Shown here piece after piece: positions 47,209 to 59,965 of a stretch of DNA of 64,000 bases. Numbering within the stretch: position 1 is the stretch's first letter; each line of letters opens with the position of its first letter. Under the pieces are notes generated by a model. That model was not told the DNA's origin, searched no databases, and saw only the letters and a list, made by a program, of their open reading frames with translations. This DNA comes from Miscanthus floridulus (taxonomy: Eukaryota > Streptophyta > Magnoliopsida > Poales > Poaceae), in contig NC_089581.1 of the NCBI RefSeq assembly GCF_019320115.1, forward strand, positions 93,742,802-93,806,801. Reading direction: 5' to 3'. The position numbers and the translations under genes were made by a program.

Positions 47209-50200
47209 CACCCTAGGTGTTAGGCTTGCATAATTGCACTTGCATCACATGAGCATGAGCATCATTATCTCATTCATAAGCATCATATCATTATGAATAT
47301 TATCATTTCATGTGTGTCTTTATTTGAACTGCTTGGTTTATGCTAGCAATTGTGTGTGCTCTTGGGTGGTCTATACAAATGTGTGTCAAATGTCCTCTTA
47401 AACCACTTAGCCACACTTAGTTTGTCTTTAGCAACAATGTTCATGTTGACCATCGTACCTAATTACACTTCTAAGTAATAGTTGGACTTGTGTTGACCCT
47501 AGAGCTCTTATCTTTGACTGTTTAAAAAGTACAACTTAGAGTGTTTGCATGTCTAAGCAGCCTAAAGCAAAGTTGTAGAAAATTTTATCTGGAACAAACT
47601 TTGTTTAGAGGTCAAGTCATGAAAATGTGTGGAACAGTCTCAAACATGGCCCACAAGTCAGAATTGGGGCTGATTCTACACTTAGAAATTTTCTAAGTCC
47701 TAAAGCTGAATTACAGTTTCTTGAGCTGATGTTGGGAGCGCTGTATCTCACTAACCAAGCTAAATCAGCCCGAGCTCCTATTACAAGAATTGTAGTTCTC
47801 ATATGGATGACCAACTTTGTCAACTTAACCTAGAGCTAGATCGGCACCGTTTAAGAGCTAATGATCGTCAAAAACTCGCTGTCAGGCTCCATCATTGTTT
47901 CTCTGAATCGCGTCTACAGTGCTTCGGCCGGTCAGTCATGGCCGACCGAGCTCAGGCCGCGCGCGCCAAGTGGCGGCAGTACGCCGGCGTTGGCCCCGTG
48001 GGTCAGGTCATTGCGGACACGACGACGCCACGCGCCCCTCAGCTCGCCTATTTGCTTCGCCAAGCGCGTCTGGCCTCGTCAGTTCGCGCCGAACCGAGCC
48101 GCAGCCGCTCGCCATTGCCGGCTAGGTCTCCGCCGCCACCTCGCTCTCGCGCCATTGCAAAATCGCGTTGCCCAGCTAGCTCCAAGCTCCGCCGCGACCT
48201 CCTCTTGCTCGTCGTCGCCTCCACGCAGCCAGTAAATCCCTGGTGAGGCCGCTTTCGGCATTTCCGCGCCGTCGCAACCTCGTCGGAGGTGAGCCCGCCG
48301 TGGCCAACCACCACCAGAGCTCCCTCCTTCCTTTCTCTCCCATCCCTCGTGGTTGTTGCGAGCTCCCGATGCTCACTCCTGGCTTAGGTCAGTCCGCCAT
48401 GGCCGTAGTTGGCCGGCATACCTTGCGCAGCGCCGCCGCAAGCACCATTGCCGACGGCGACCTTCTCCTCGGTAGCTAGGAAGCCCGTTTTCTTCTCCCA
48501 TCGGTGCGAGGCAGTGAGCTGAGCACGTTGGTGCCTCACCCTTCGCCGGAGGAGCCACCGGCGGCGAACTGCGCCACCGCCGTTCCTCCTCCCCTGTTTT
48601 CTCTCACTGGCGCGCGGGGTCCGCTTGTCAGCTGCCGTGGCTGAGGCGGGAGCCCAGCTGGGCCGCCTGCGCCGCGTCGTGGGCCGCGCCAGTCTCGCTC
48701 GCGGGCCGTCGTTCCTCGGGCCGGCCCAACAGCTGTGGATGTGTTTATTTCTTATTTGTTTTGTTTGTTTTATTTCACAGTTTGGCATATAGATTCAAAA
48801 ATGTGTATCTCCTAGTATATACATCCAAATGCTATGGTTCTAATTTTGTTAAGTTCCTGGTCTTGTCTAGTATTTAATAAAAATATTATATGAGCACATG
48901 TTTTAGAAAGTCTGGATAAATTAAATAGGATTGTGAAATGTGTTTTTGGGTACATGCAAACTTGTTTAAATTTTATCTTGAGTTTCTGTGGTCCAAAAAT
49001 TATGAAATTTTGTGGGTCCTCTATTTTGGTGTAGTAGAGTCTCTGGTTAAAATTTCAGAGCTAGTGCATATGTAGTTTTTAAGTTATAGAATTTCCTTTT
49101 ATTAATGGGTGGATCTTGTGTGAATTTTCATAATTTTTATATAGATCCAGTGAAGGTAAAATTTGGTGAGTAAGGTTCTTATACTAGAATGAGGCTAGGA
49201 AAAATGTGAAATCTGTTGCTTGACACTTTTCATTAGGGTTTCCTAATTATGCTAAAAATGGACATACCACTTGTTATTTTAGGTACAGCAAGTTCTGCTT
49301 GCTCAATGACTTTGAAAATTTTATGGTAGTCTATGTGAAGCATGAGATAGCTACTGTAATTTTTGTAGATTTTTATGAATAGTTTTACTATATATTGCTT
49401 TAATCACCTAATTAATTAAATAAATTAGAAAAGGGTAATAAATAATTTATTTAGAAGTTGGCACTATACTTTCTAGTGTTCCTCTGGTGTGTGAAACAAG
49501 TTGGTAAACTTTGTTTGGTCAAATTAGGCTTTTGCCTCATCAGTAAATAATTAAGTTAGTAACCCTGTCAATTCTGGATAGATTCTAGATTTACTGGAAT
49601 TCAGTTTGGTTAACATAAGAATCATGCTGTGATGTTTACAAATGAATTGTAGAGGATTTCATGAGCTTTCCAGAATGTCCTCTTGCAAGTCATTTGGATT
49701 TATAGAACTCTGGTTATGATTGAGTTAAGTGACTACTTGTTGCATATGAAACTTTAACTGTTATTTCAAGTATGTCTTTACTATTCTAAGTTCATGGTAC
49801 TGTTCCTAGGTGATAGGTCCTTAACTGAAGATGAGCATCTTTATCTTAGGTTATGCAAGTTAGGTAAGTTAATCTTGTTCTTTCAGTTAAGTTAGAAATA
49901 TGCTTAAAGTGATTTGAATAGGGTTAGTCTTACTCGGTAAACGAGTGTCCAGTAATGCGTTCGTAAACACTCACTACGATCCATTCATACATGGATATAC
50001 ATTCCATCATCATCTTCCATCTCTTGTGCATGCACGATTCTTACTATGCATATGCATGCAATAGGTGTTCCGGAGGGAGTCACGCTTCTGGAATTCGAGC
50101 CAGTACTTCCGGAGGAGCAGCAGCAAGCTCAGGAGCAGGAGGTGCAAGCCCCCGAAGAAGGAGTCAGCGAAGAAGTTCTTGAGTGCCCCGATCACCAACC

Positions 50201-51740
50201 TTCATCTTTTCTGAAAGGCAAGCCCCGGAGCATTCTAAGACTCCTATGTTTTCAAAATGGTTACTTTGAGTATCTTTATTTATTGATGCATTAAGTGATA
50301 GGAATTGGATGCGAACACTTGTTGCATATATACTTATTCCTTGGCCAGTACACGTACCCTGAATCCTATTTAGGTCCAGGAGCGAATCAAAGCTTAGCCA
50401 TGCTTAGACCGGTAAAAGTCAGGTGATTTCCTGTCACCTGCATATTAGAAAAATGTCTGGTCCCGGTTGGCTATAATTGCTATCGTGGAGAATAACCATG
50501 TGGTTAATAATGAATTGTGACCGGGCGGGAGGTCGATAGAGAAGCAACAAGGCAAGGAGGTCTTGGTTGTGGATCTATCCCCGTCTGTGTCGGTTAAGGA
50601 CCGATTCGCTGTACGTCCTCATGTCATGTTGAACGCATGCCTATCACTTAGTTGGCCGGATAACTCGTTCCGACCGCGAAGCCGAGTAGCTCAACTCAGG
50701 CCGGAAGACCGAGAAGTGAAAGTGCGCACCCTGGCGGTAGTAAGGATGTGCGGGGAGCTATTGGCGTAAGTCCGAGGTGAGATTGACCACCTGGCAGAGT
50801 GGACTCCCTGAGGGTGCGGCGCTGCTCGGAGCCGCGATTTCTGAGATGTACCAAAGGTGACCTAAGGCTGCCTTCACGAGGTATGCCTGGGTTTGTGTTA
50901 GGAATACCCCTCCAGCTGGATAGGAATCGATTCGAATCGCCGTCTCTCCCGGATAGTGAGAACTTGACTGAGCAGCGGCAACGTAGATGCACTTAATTGA
51001 ACTTGATGGTTAAAGTGATGATGATGATACCACATTTTACCGGATATGGTTACTAATGTTTGGAGTTAATCAATTGCTTGCTCTAGTACAGGTGCTAATC
51101 TAGTTGATAGGTTAATATTGTTAAATTGCTGCTTACTCATAAACTTAATTATGCTCTCGTATCACTAAAGCGTTTTTGCAAAATGGTTGTCAAGCTAGAT
51201 CCACCGATAAAGTCTTGCATAATCCTTGGTGTCATTTATTTCTGGTTTACGACGGGTAAGTCTAGCTGAGTACCTTCTCGTACTCAGGGTTTATTTCCCC
51301 TTGTTGCAGATGACGTGCTATATAACGGCTACTGCAAGTATTGTCTCCACCCTGCGGGGGATGAAGACTAGATCATGGGCATGATCATCTATGTTTTCTC
51401 ATCTTACTGCTTTTGCTGGATATGACTATGGTACTGGCTTGTATTTGAACTAAGTGTGTGTGATGGCGTTAAACTACTTTGCTTCCGCTATTTGTGAACT
51501 CGTTTTGTAATAACTATGTGTACTCTGATGTATGTGGTACTTATGAACTACTTGTGAAATGGATGTAACATGTGGCTTGTTATGTTGAATTACTGTGATC
51601 TTGGTTGTATGCAAGTTGGTTTGAAATCCTTCGTGGTTTCAGTTGACTATCGGGTTTATATGGGTTCAAGTATGACGGTTTGATCACTCCGGTGATTGCT
51701 TTTGTACTTGTGCTCTTATAAATTGGTCGGTTCTGTTACA
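47204..51740 (+). repeat. 3' LTR of the young chromovirus (4537 bp)
   Basis: Exact length match and about 99.8% identity to 37168-41704, offset by 10036. The same hairpins recur at 50420-50440 and 51267-51286. Ends TTCTGTTACA, followed by TSD CCTCT. Confidence 0.95.
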
Positions 51741-51745
51741 CCTCT

Positions 51746-52098
51746 ATGATATGTCAATTGGCTGCTATAAGAGAAAAAGAACTTTACTTTAGATTAGAGT
51801 TATATAGACTTAATAACATCAAGAAAGATGAGAGTTAAATAATAAGAAATTTAGCACTCCAATAAAGAAAAATGAATTTGTATCAAAACAAATAGAAAAT
51901 AGGGTAAGGGAAACCCAAAAAGAATTAGAACATAGCAAAGATAAGATAAAAGACATAGAAGATAATGATATAAGCAAAGAGGAGCAATGAGAAATTAATA
52001 ATAAGTTTTTATTAGAAATCTAAGAAGAAGAGGATGAAGATACAATTGAGATATGCAGTAACTTAGTAAGTCTCATAAACCCCTTAGAAAATAAAGAG
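51746..52098 (+). pseudogene. EPRV unit B, shared module continued (acidic linker before capsid)
   Basis: Begins just after the TSD in a frame reading IREKELYFRLELYRLNNIKK (about 51768-51830), almost the same as unit A at about 60767-60830. An A-rich, acidic stretch follows with several stops. It includes KEEQ-stop-EINNKFLLE (about 51977-52020), which matches EEEQWEINNEFLLE in unit A. The stop is TGA where unit A has TGG. The module's function is unknown; it bridges movement protein and capsid here. Confidence 0.65.
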
Positions 52099-52870
52099 TT
52101 GCCTAAAAATAATGCTATAGAAGCAGTGGAAATAGATCCAAGTTCATCAAAAAGAAGACGAGGTCCTAAAATAAAGATAGAAGGAGAAGAAGATAGAACA
52201 ACTAGAAAACCAGGAACTTGGCCACCAGAAAAAGAACCTGCATATACATATATCCCTGGACAATATAAGCATATGGGTTCAAAAAGAAGAGAATTTGAAA
52301 AGAAGGTACAATTCCATAATTATAGAAGCGATGGTGCTATATTAAATTTAGCAGCACATGATCCTATAGATTGGTCAAATATAATTAGCGTATAGAAAGG
52401 ATTGATAGTCCAAAAGTATATACAAAATCAGCATAATATTGGAAATAGAGTAGAAGATATGATTACATATTTAGAAACATTTTTAGGAGAATCAGTCAAA
52501 GTGTTATGGGAACAATGGGTAGAGGCTTTCCCTAACCATTATGCCCAATCAAAAATGGCTGGTAGTAACCCATATAATTGTGCAAATATTATATCAAGCA
52601 TTGTAATAGGTGAAGATCCTGAATTAGGATTTACTATTTTATAGAATGAAAGATTAAAAGAAATAGAAAAATTGTCACTAACAAGCTAGAAAGGAATAAA
52701 AGAATTTTCTCAACACTATTTGTATAATGCTACGACTGCCAAGCAAGGATATAACCAAGGTATAGTTGAAAGATATTTTAATAAATTACCAGATCTTTAG
52801 GTTCTATGATATTCGAAGAATATAAAAAAGAAACTAATGGTAGAGAATATAATATCTCTCAGGCTATAGC
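52099..52870 (+). pseudogene. EPRV capsid protein remnant, N-terminal and core part
   Basis: One frame interrupted by stops (52393, 52642 and later). A basic cluster SSKRRRGPKIK near 52142-52172 looks like a nuclear localisation signal, as seen in pararetrovirus capsids. Then come PGTWPPEKEPAYTYIPGQYK, DPIDWSNIISV, and a helical core (NRVEDMITYLETFLGESVKV; YFNKLPDL at about 52776) matching the retroviral-type capsid of caulimovirids. It is cut at 52870 by the solo LTR and resumes at 57511. Particle assembly is the family role; this copy cannot make a full protein. Confidence 0.7.
52866..52870. repeat. Target-site duplication of the solo LTR (left, ATAGC)
   Basis: ATAGC at 52866-52870 corresponds to ATAAC at 57506-57510, four of five bases matching; the mismatch is a transition. 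Confidence 0.75.
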
Positions 52871-55800
52871 TGTAACACCCTAGGTGTTAGCCTTGCATAA
52901 CTTGACTTGCATAGCATGAGCATGATCATCAAGCATTCATATATAAGCATTTACACTTGAAACATTTGATTGAAACATATGCAACATTTCTTATTATTTC
53001 ATGTTTCCATGTGTATATGCATATGATCATGAGTGAATACATGTAGACGGTTGATATGAGTCACAAAAACATGTTAGCAACACTTAGGTTAGCAAATGGA
53101 ACATTGTTCATGAATGTCACCTTTCATGACCAAGCACTTAAGTGATGTTAGATGTGTTGACCTGGATAGCCCTATATGTGACCAATGCATGAAATGATTG
53201 TATGACCTTGCAATTAGCTTAAACATGTTTAGAGTATCAATATGAACAACTTTGATATTTATGGTTAGGGGTAAATAGGTCACTAAGCCCTAGTTTGATT
53301 GTATACCATCTTTTGAATGTAACATGTTTGACCAAGTTTGAACTATGTGCTAGAGACCTTGCATGGAGGTGGCCACTAAAGCAAAGTTGTAGTGTTTGGC
53401 AAGAGGAACAACTTTTGTTTTGGGTCATTGACTAGTTTAGCTCCTAACATGCTTGATTGAGGCTCACAAAAATCAGCAAATCAACCTTTTCAACACTTAG
53501 CAATTTTTCTAAGTCCTAAGAGCTGACAGTGTTGACAAGCTCACTTTTGAGATGATTTTACACACTAACCGTTGTGAATTAGCACATGATCCTTTAAGAA
53601 CAAATGGAACTGGTACATAGAGCTACAAGTTTGTTATTGACTATTTTCGATTTGGCTACACGGTTTGAGAGATCGGGCTTCACGAAAACCCGCTGTCAGA
53701 CCTTGCATTGCTTAACTGACGAACTGAATCGCCGTTCTTCAGTGGCCGACTCCGGTAGAGCTCACGCGTCGTGTGGAGGCAAGCACGGCTGCATATCACC
53801 GGCACCCTACCCTGTGTGGCCAAGCCAGGCCAAGGCTAGCCTTATCACCTCTAGCACCCGCCCGCACTGCCCTGCGCTCGCCATTTTCATTTTCTTGGCC
53901 TTCTTGTTCGCCGCAACAGTAGCCGCAGCACCGAGCGCTCGCCGCCGGTGCCATTATCGGCGCTAGCTTGCCCTCGCCGCTCCTTCACCTTTGCAACCCC
54001 TCCACCATCTTCCTCGAGCCTCACCGCGTCCACCCGTGCTCACTGACCATGCTCAGTAAGCTTCCGCACCATGCTTGACTTTGCTGGAGCATCACCGCCG
54101 AGGCCGTCACCATGGTTGGAGCACCTCTGTCCACCATTGGCCGTGCAATCTTGTGCGCTAGGTCCACCTGAGTCCGTAGAAGCTCGTCCACGCATTAGAT
54201 TGAGTCGCCATGGCCTCCACCGGCATAGCGCCGTTGTCCAGCTCCGCTGAGCTGCCATGGTCGCCGCCATCGTCGTTAGCGCCGGCGGGAGGCCCAACCA
54301 AGTAGCTCAATCGGTGCGCTAGGTCGTGGGGGTCATGTCATGTTGATGCCATCATCGGTGAAGCTCGCCGTTGACGAGCCATGGCCGTGCAATGTCGCGC
54401 AGTGCCGCTGCCCTGTTCTGAGTCACTGACGCATGGGGTACACTGTCAGGAGGGACCCGGCTGTCAGCGACTGGAGCAAATAGGATAGGTTAGTTGTTTA
54501 CAGATTTGGTAGAATCTTTGAAATTTGATAAGTTGGGCTATGTAGATTCAAAAATTGTGGAATAAACTTGGTAGTGTTCCTTAGGAAGTGTAGTATTTAG
54601 GGAAAATATAATCTTGACACTTGCAGTATAATTTTTGGAGGATTTAAATTGAAACTTGGAATGTGTTTTTGAATGTATGTAAACTTGTTTATTTTATATC
54701 TAGAGTTCCTGTTCTCCAAAAATTATGAAATTTTTGTGGTAAGCTGTTCTTGTCATGTATGAACTCTGGTAAAAGTTTGAGAGTCAGTGCATGTATAGAT
54801 TTGTAGTTATAGATTTTTCTTTTATAATTAGGTAATCCTTGTATGATTTTTTATAAATTAATTATGAATCCAATATTCATGAAATTTGTTGGAGGTTATC
54901 CTAGTACCATATGCATGTTAGGAAAAATATAAAATCTATTTCTTGACACTTTTCACTAGGGTTTTCTATTTTTGCTATTGTAAGCCTTTCTGCCTTGTGA
55001 TTTTTGTATAGAATGTTCTACTTGGTAAAATGGCATGAAACTTTTACAGTAGTCTTTTGGTAGCATTAGTAAGGCACTGTAAATTTTTGAGAATTTATGA
55101 TCGACATTTATTATATGTTTATTATTTAACCTAAGTATCAAAATAAAATAATAAGGGCATTTAAATAAATAGTTTGGGCTTCACCATTAGGTTTTCTTGG
55201 GTGTAATTGGTATGTGTAAACTGTTGGTAGACTTTGTATTGTCAAACTTTGAATGCTTACATGAAGTAAAAGTATTGTTGCTTTATAATGCGAATTGGAA
55301 GAGTTTTCGGATAGATTTGGTAGTTTGGTATGTTGCTTGGTAAAAATGGTGTTTGCTGTAAAAATGGTTAATAACAAAGTTGTAGAAAACTTCTTAATGT
55401 ATCTTGTGTTAAAATTTCAGAGCAATAGGCCAAGGGGTTTAGGAGTTATGGCTGTGCAAAGTTAGTATTTCCGAATTTCCTTACTCTCTGGAATTTCTGG
55501 ACAGCACTGGGTTGCTTGTCTGTTTTGATTAAGATAAATTGTGAATTAGCTTTTGGTGATTAAATAATAGTTGTAGACAATTTTATAATCTTTCCATAAA
55601 GTCCAAGATCACAGCATTTGGATAAGTAGAACTTCAGTTATGAGTAAAATGATTAGCTGCTGTGTGGTGATATAGTAGATGCATTGATGAAGTAGTTAAT
55701 TGAATAATCAAGAAGAGATATGCACATACTCAGTAACACATGATATACTTGTTATTCCTTAAACAACATGCTGTTAAGAATACTTACAAGAATGCATTCC

Positions 55801-57505
55801 TTACTGATCATGCAACTATACTTGTCAACATATACGCATTCGCAATACCTTATACCATATTCATGCATCTAGGACCGGAGGAAGAAATAATGTTGCTGTA
55901 GTTCGACGAAGCAGAGGAAGGGGACCAGCAGGAGAATCCTCAAGCCGCAGCTCCCAAAGGCGAGGAGCAGAATCCAGAAGAGCTTCCGGAGTGTCCTGAT
56001 CACCGCCCCCACGTCCTTTCTGAAAGGAAAGCCCGGGAGCATTCTAAGTCTCCCAATATTTTACAAATGATTACTTAAATTCTTATGATTGTTGCATTAG
56101 GTTATAAGAGTTGAATGGAACCACTTGATGCATATAAAGTCCTTGTCCAGATATATACACCGTAACCCTATGTTGGTCCAGGATCGAATATATGCTTAGC
56201 CATGCTTAGACCGGTAGAAGTCGGGTGATTTCCTATCACCTGCGAGATATAGGTGGATACCGGAGCATGGTTGGCTATATTTGCTATCATGGAACAGAAT
56301 CATGGGGTAAAAGAAAATCAAGGCCAGGCGGAGTCTATGCGTAGGTTGACTCATGTGATTCCATCTGTGCTGATTAAGGACCGTACTATTGTTGGCGCTT
56401 CTGATAAGATTGAACGCATGCCTATTATTTAGCTGGCCGGATAACTCGTTCCGACTGCAAAGCTGAGTAGCTCAACTCAGGCCAGGTCTCGTTCAGTTGT
56501 GCGCTCCTTGCAGGGAACCAAACTGAGCCCAAGGGCAGGGTAGGCCTGAACGTCTTGGCATTTGGTGTCCTCGATTGTGCGGTGCGGTACGAACCCGAGA
56601 AATGTGTACCTGAGTTGGACCAAAGGTGACCTAAGGTGACTAATGATCTGGTCTGCCTGGGTTTGTGTTAGGAATAAATTCCCAGCTAGTTGAAATCGAT
56701 TTGAATCGCCGTCTCTCCCGGATAGTGAGAAACTTGGCTAGTCCCAGCATCGTAGTAACTGTGTTATGGAACATGATGGTTCGAATGAATATGGAATTAC
56801 AATACCAGCTATGGTTACTACTGTATGCTTTTAAAATGATATACCACATGTTTGGCATAGGATATTTGCTAATTTAGAGGTGGATAGTTATAATTAACTT
56901 GATAATGGGACTATAATTGTATAACAGAGTTAATTGCTTTTATGCAAAATGTTGTTAAGCTATCTCCACTTATACAACCTTGCATGATCCTTGGAGTCCT
57001 TTTTATTTCTGGTTTATGACAGGTAAGTCTAGCTGAGTACCTTCTCATACTCAGGGTTTTATTTCCCATTGTTGTAGATGGCACTGTGTATCATGGTTAT
57101 TGCAAGAGTTGCTTCTATCCTGCTGTGGATGAGGAGTATGCCTTGGGCAGGCTTCTTATTTAATCCCTCTACATGCTTTTATGGACTATGATCGTACTTC
57201 GGCACTGTATTAAACTATGTTGGAAACTTTACTTTCAAACTTAATTTGCTTCCGCTTCTGTTATCAAACTTGGTTTGTAATAACTTTGTTTCATACTCTG
57301 ATGATGAAAATATATCTGTGAACTTTATGTAATATGTGACATGTATGTTGAATCATGTACGATCTTGGTTGTTGTAAATCGTTTATCGAGACCCATCGTG
57401 GTACTCGACGGACTACCGGGTTTATATGGGTTCAAGTATGACAGTGTGACCGCTTGTAGGCTGCCATTGTACTTGTACTCTTATAAATTGGTTAGTTCTG
57501 CGACA
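52871..57505 (+). repeat. Solo LTR of a divergent relative of the young chromovirus (4635 bp)
   Basis: Starts TGTAACACCCTAGGTGTTAG and ends GTTAGTTCTGCGACA, parallel to the 37168 LTR (TGTAACACCCTAGGTGTTAG ... GGTTCTGTTACA). The same order of landmarks is present: GC-rich block (53690-54480), the GAGTGTCCTGATCAC segment (about 55990), the CGGGTGA/TCACCTG hairpin (56222-56242), CGCCGTCTCTCCCGGATAGTGAGAA (about 56707), and the GTAAGT...TGTAG segment with its hairpin (57023-57077). No internal region is present, so it is a product of LTR-LTR recombination. The overall divergence is large. It interrupts the EPRV capsid frame. Confidence 0.9.
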
Positions 57506-57510
57506 ATAAC

Positions 57511-58411
57511 ATTTGCTTTCAAATAGTTAAGAAAAATATGCACGAACATACAAGCCCAAAGATCAATGAAACAATTAGATTATAATTTTTGCAATAAAAT
57601 AGTCCAAATACCATTGACATATGGAGAAGAGAGATCTAGAAACAAGAAATATCCTGATAATTATAAGAAAGGAAATGTAAGGACAAAGAGACATTATTTT
57701 CTAAGAAGATCAGACAATAGAGCTCCATTCCTCCATAAGAGAAATGTGAGAAGATATAATCCTAGGAAAAATTATGATAGTACATGTAGATGCTTTATTT
57801 GCAACTCGCTAGATCATTTAAGCAAAACATGTCCTAACAAAGACAAGAAAAGGTATTCTAATAAGCAAGAAGAACAAGAAAAGGTTCAAATAATAGATAG
57901 TGTGAATGAAAATATTTTAGTCTTTGATGATGATATAATGGATGATGAATTGATATACTCAATTATAGAAACATATGAAATAGAATATGATGAAGAAAAA
58001 GAATCAAGTGATGAAGAGTTAGACTTAATTGATGACTTAGCAGGATTAAAGATAGAAATGATGGATCAAATAAATTATGAACAAAAGTGGGATCATAAAA
58101 AAGATGATTCTAATATAAAATGTGTATTTTGCATATATTATCAAGATCCAACAAAAAGAGCAACATGTAGGTTATGTTTAAGACAAGCATGTATGTCATG
58201 TCTAAAACAGCAAAGTGATATAAAAAATGGCTCAGAAGCTGAGATACTATATGAGGATAATAAAGTGCAATCAGAAAAAGAAGTAATTCTAGAGGAAAAA
58301 GGAAACAAATATTTAAACAATATTCTACAAGAGTTTCTCATTCCTAGATTAAGTTTTAAGACTGAACAAATTTTGTCATACTTTACTCATGATATTATAG
58401 ATCTTATCTAG
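57511..58411 (+). pseudogene. EPRV capsid C-terminal part: zinc knuckle, acidic linker and Cys-rich module
   Basis: The capsid core resumes and gives a 281-residue frame from 57566. A perfect CX2CX4HX4C knuckle (C-FI-C-NSLD-H-LSKT-C) lies near 57787-57830, preceded by an Arg/Lys-rich stretch for nucleic-acid binding. A long acidic segment follows (about 57895-58080). Then comes a second Cys module, CX2CX11CX2CX4CX2C, at about 58122-58203. That spacing is the one described for the coat proteins of badnaviruses and tungroviruses. The frame ends at TAG 58409. The first part carries a TAG at 57523-57525. Confidence 0.78.
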
Positions 58412-59315
58412 AAGAAATATGCTGAAAGGCATTACAAAACCTTTCATGATATACAAAACTATTTTATGAAATTATACCAAGGTAAAGAAAGGCATCTAGG
58501 AATAATTGTGAATTCAAATACTTTTCCTTTACTTCATCTTGATGATAAACTAATTGTTAAGCCTCATCAAAGATTCTTAATATTGAGGGTTGATATAAAT
58601 TTAAAATATTTCAGAAGTATACAAAGAAATATTGGAGCTAATATCTCTATACAAACTATTATTGATCATGGGTTAGTCTATGATATATATGGTACTCTTG
58701 AAGAAATTTTCCAATCAGACCTTGGAATAGCTATCAAAGAAGCCTGTAAGAAATTAGCATGTATTCAAGGGAAATACAAAAATAAGTTTTGTTTTAATCC
58801 ACCAAAATTTACACAACCAATAAGACTAGCATGCCATGATATATATATCACAAGGGATCATACAAATTTACTACTACATGGACTTCAGACTCATGGCAAA
58901 ATTACAAAGAGATATTCATAAAAGACACGAATCATGCTAACTGGAGAATTTTCAGTGAAGCAAAAGAATTAGAAGGAATACCAAATTTGCTCCTGAATAT
59001 TATATGATGTACCAAAATAAAATAATAAAAGTATTTTTGTGAGAATACTATGGAACATATAGTATAATACAAAGAGAGGTTGGTAGACTAAAGACTAGTT
59101 ATGGCAAAGAATGTCAATTACAAAAAGAATATCATGAATTATTGTCCTGGTATGAAATATGGCAACCTAAAGAAGTGGACAACGAAGAAAATATTGGTGA
59201 ATCATAAGAAGAGTCAATACAGATTCAATTCAATGTCAATATACATACAAAAAAATATACTCCATATGTTGATAAGGTGTTATCAACAATTTGGCAGGGG
59301 AAATATAATACTACA
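58412..59315 (+). pseudogene. EPRV unit B C-terminal domain of unknown function
   Basis: After the stop at 58409 the same frame continues (ERHYKTFHDIQNYF), reopening as a 151-residue frame 58466-58921 (RHLGIIVNSNTFPLLHLDDK, RFLILRVDINLKYFRSIQRN, GLVYDIYGTLEEIF). Further coding-like sequence to about 59310 requires frame changes and passes several stops (for example SYGKECQLQKEYHELLSWYE). No protease (D-T/S-G), RT (YxDD) or RNase H motif is present, although in monopartite relatives those domains would follow the Cys module. I do not recognise this domain. It ends where the second intergenic region starts. Confidence 0.55.
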
Positions 59316-59965
59316 TGCCAGAATCCTTGATTTGATGTTTGCAACATCAATCATTCAGGCGTGGAAGACCATACCAAAGAATATTCAAAAGGATAAGACC
59401 GTGCGTTATGGAGGACAGTGCAAAAGGAATATACAGTCACCCTACTGTAGCCAGGACAATTATTGAAGCACGTAGCTCTATCTAGCTATCCAGGCAATAG
59501 TAAGAAGGAATAATTGAAGACATCGCCTCAAAGGCTCTTTTAGATGATAAGCATGAAGGACACTCCCTTCGTGCTATAAAGCGAGATGCCAGGTGCATTC
59601 GAGAAGGCATCGATCGATCGAAAGAAGCAAGAGCAAGCATCACTAGCCTCAGACACGCACTCTCATCCACCACCCACTCCACCAACTCCCCACTCACACA
59701 TACATCATGAAGACATGATCTCAGAAGGACTCTGAGAATCATCCACCATTAGTAATAATCATCCATTACCATTGTATCACTCCACCTTTGTAAATTAGAG
59801 AATAAAGGAGGTCCCTGTGATCTTCCTACTGCTTGTAAGATAATCCCTAAGGTTTGTGCTAAGTGCTTGGGGTTTCCCAAAAGGGAAAGCCATATGTAAG
59901 CTTGCTCTGTGGAAATGAATTAAGCTTTCCTGTTTTAATCCCTGCCTTCTTTTAAGCTCGTTCAT

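Larger units (their letters stand above)
37168..51740 (+). mobile_element. Young Ty3/gypsy chromovirus (Tekay/Del-like), nearly intact
   Basis: 14,573-bp element: 5' LTR 37168-41704, primer site 41707-41720, gag-pol 42782-47208, polypurine tract 47190-47203, 3' LTR 47204-51740. Perfect TSD CCTCT at 37163-37167 and 51741-51745. Both LTRs are 4537 bp. I count nine differences by eye, all transitions and no indels (about 0.2%), so the insertion is very recent, the youngest in the window. It interrupts the EPRV module shared by units B and A. Apart from one frameshift in RT, coding capacity is complete. Confidence 0.95.
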
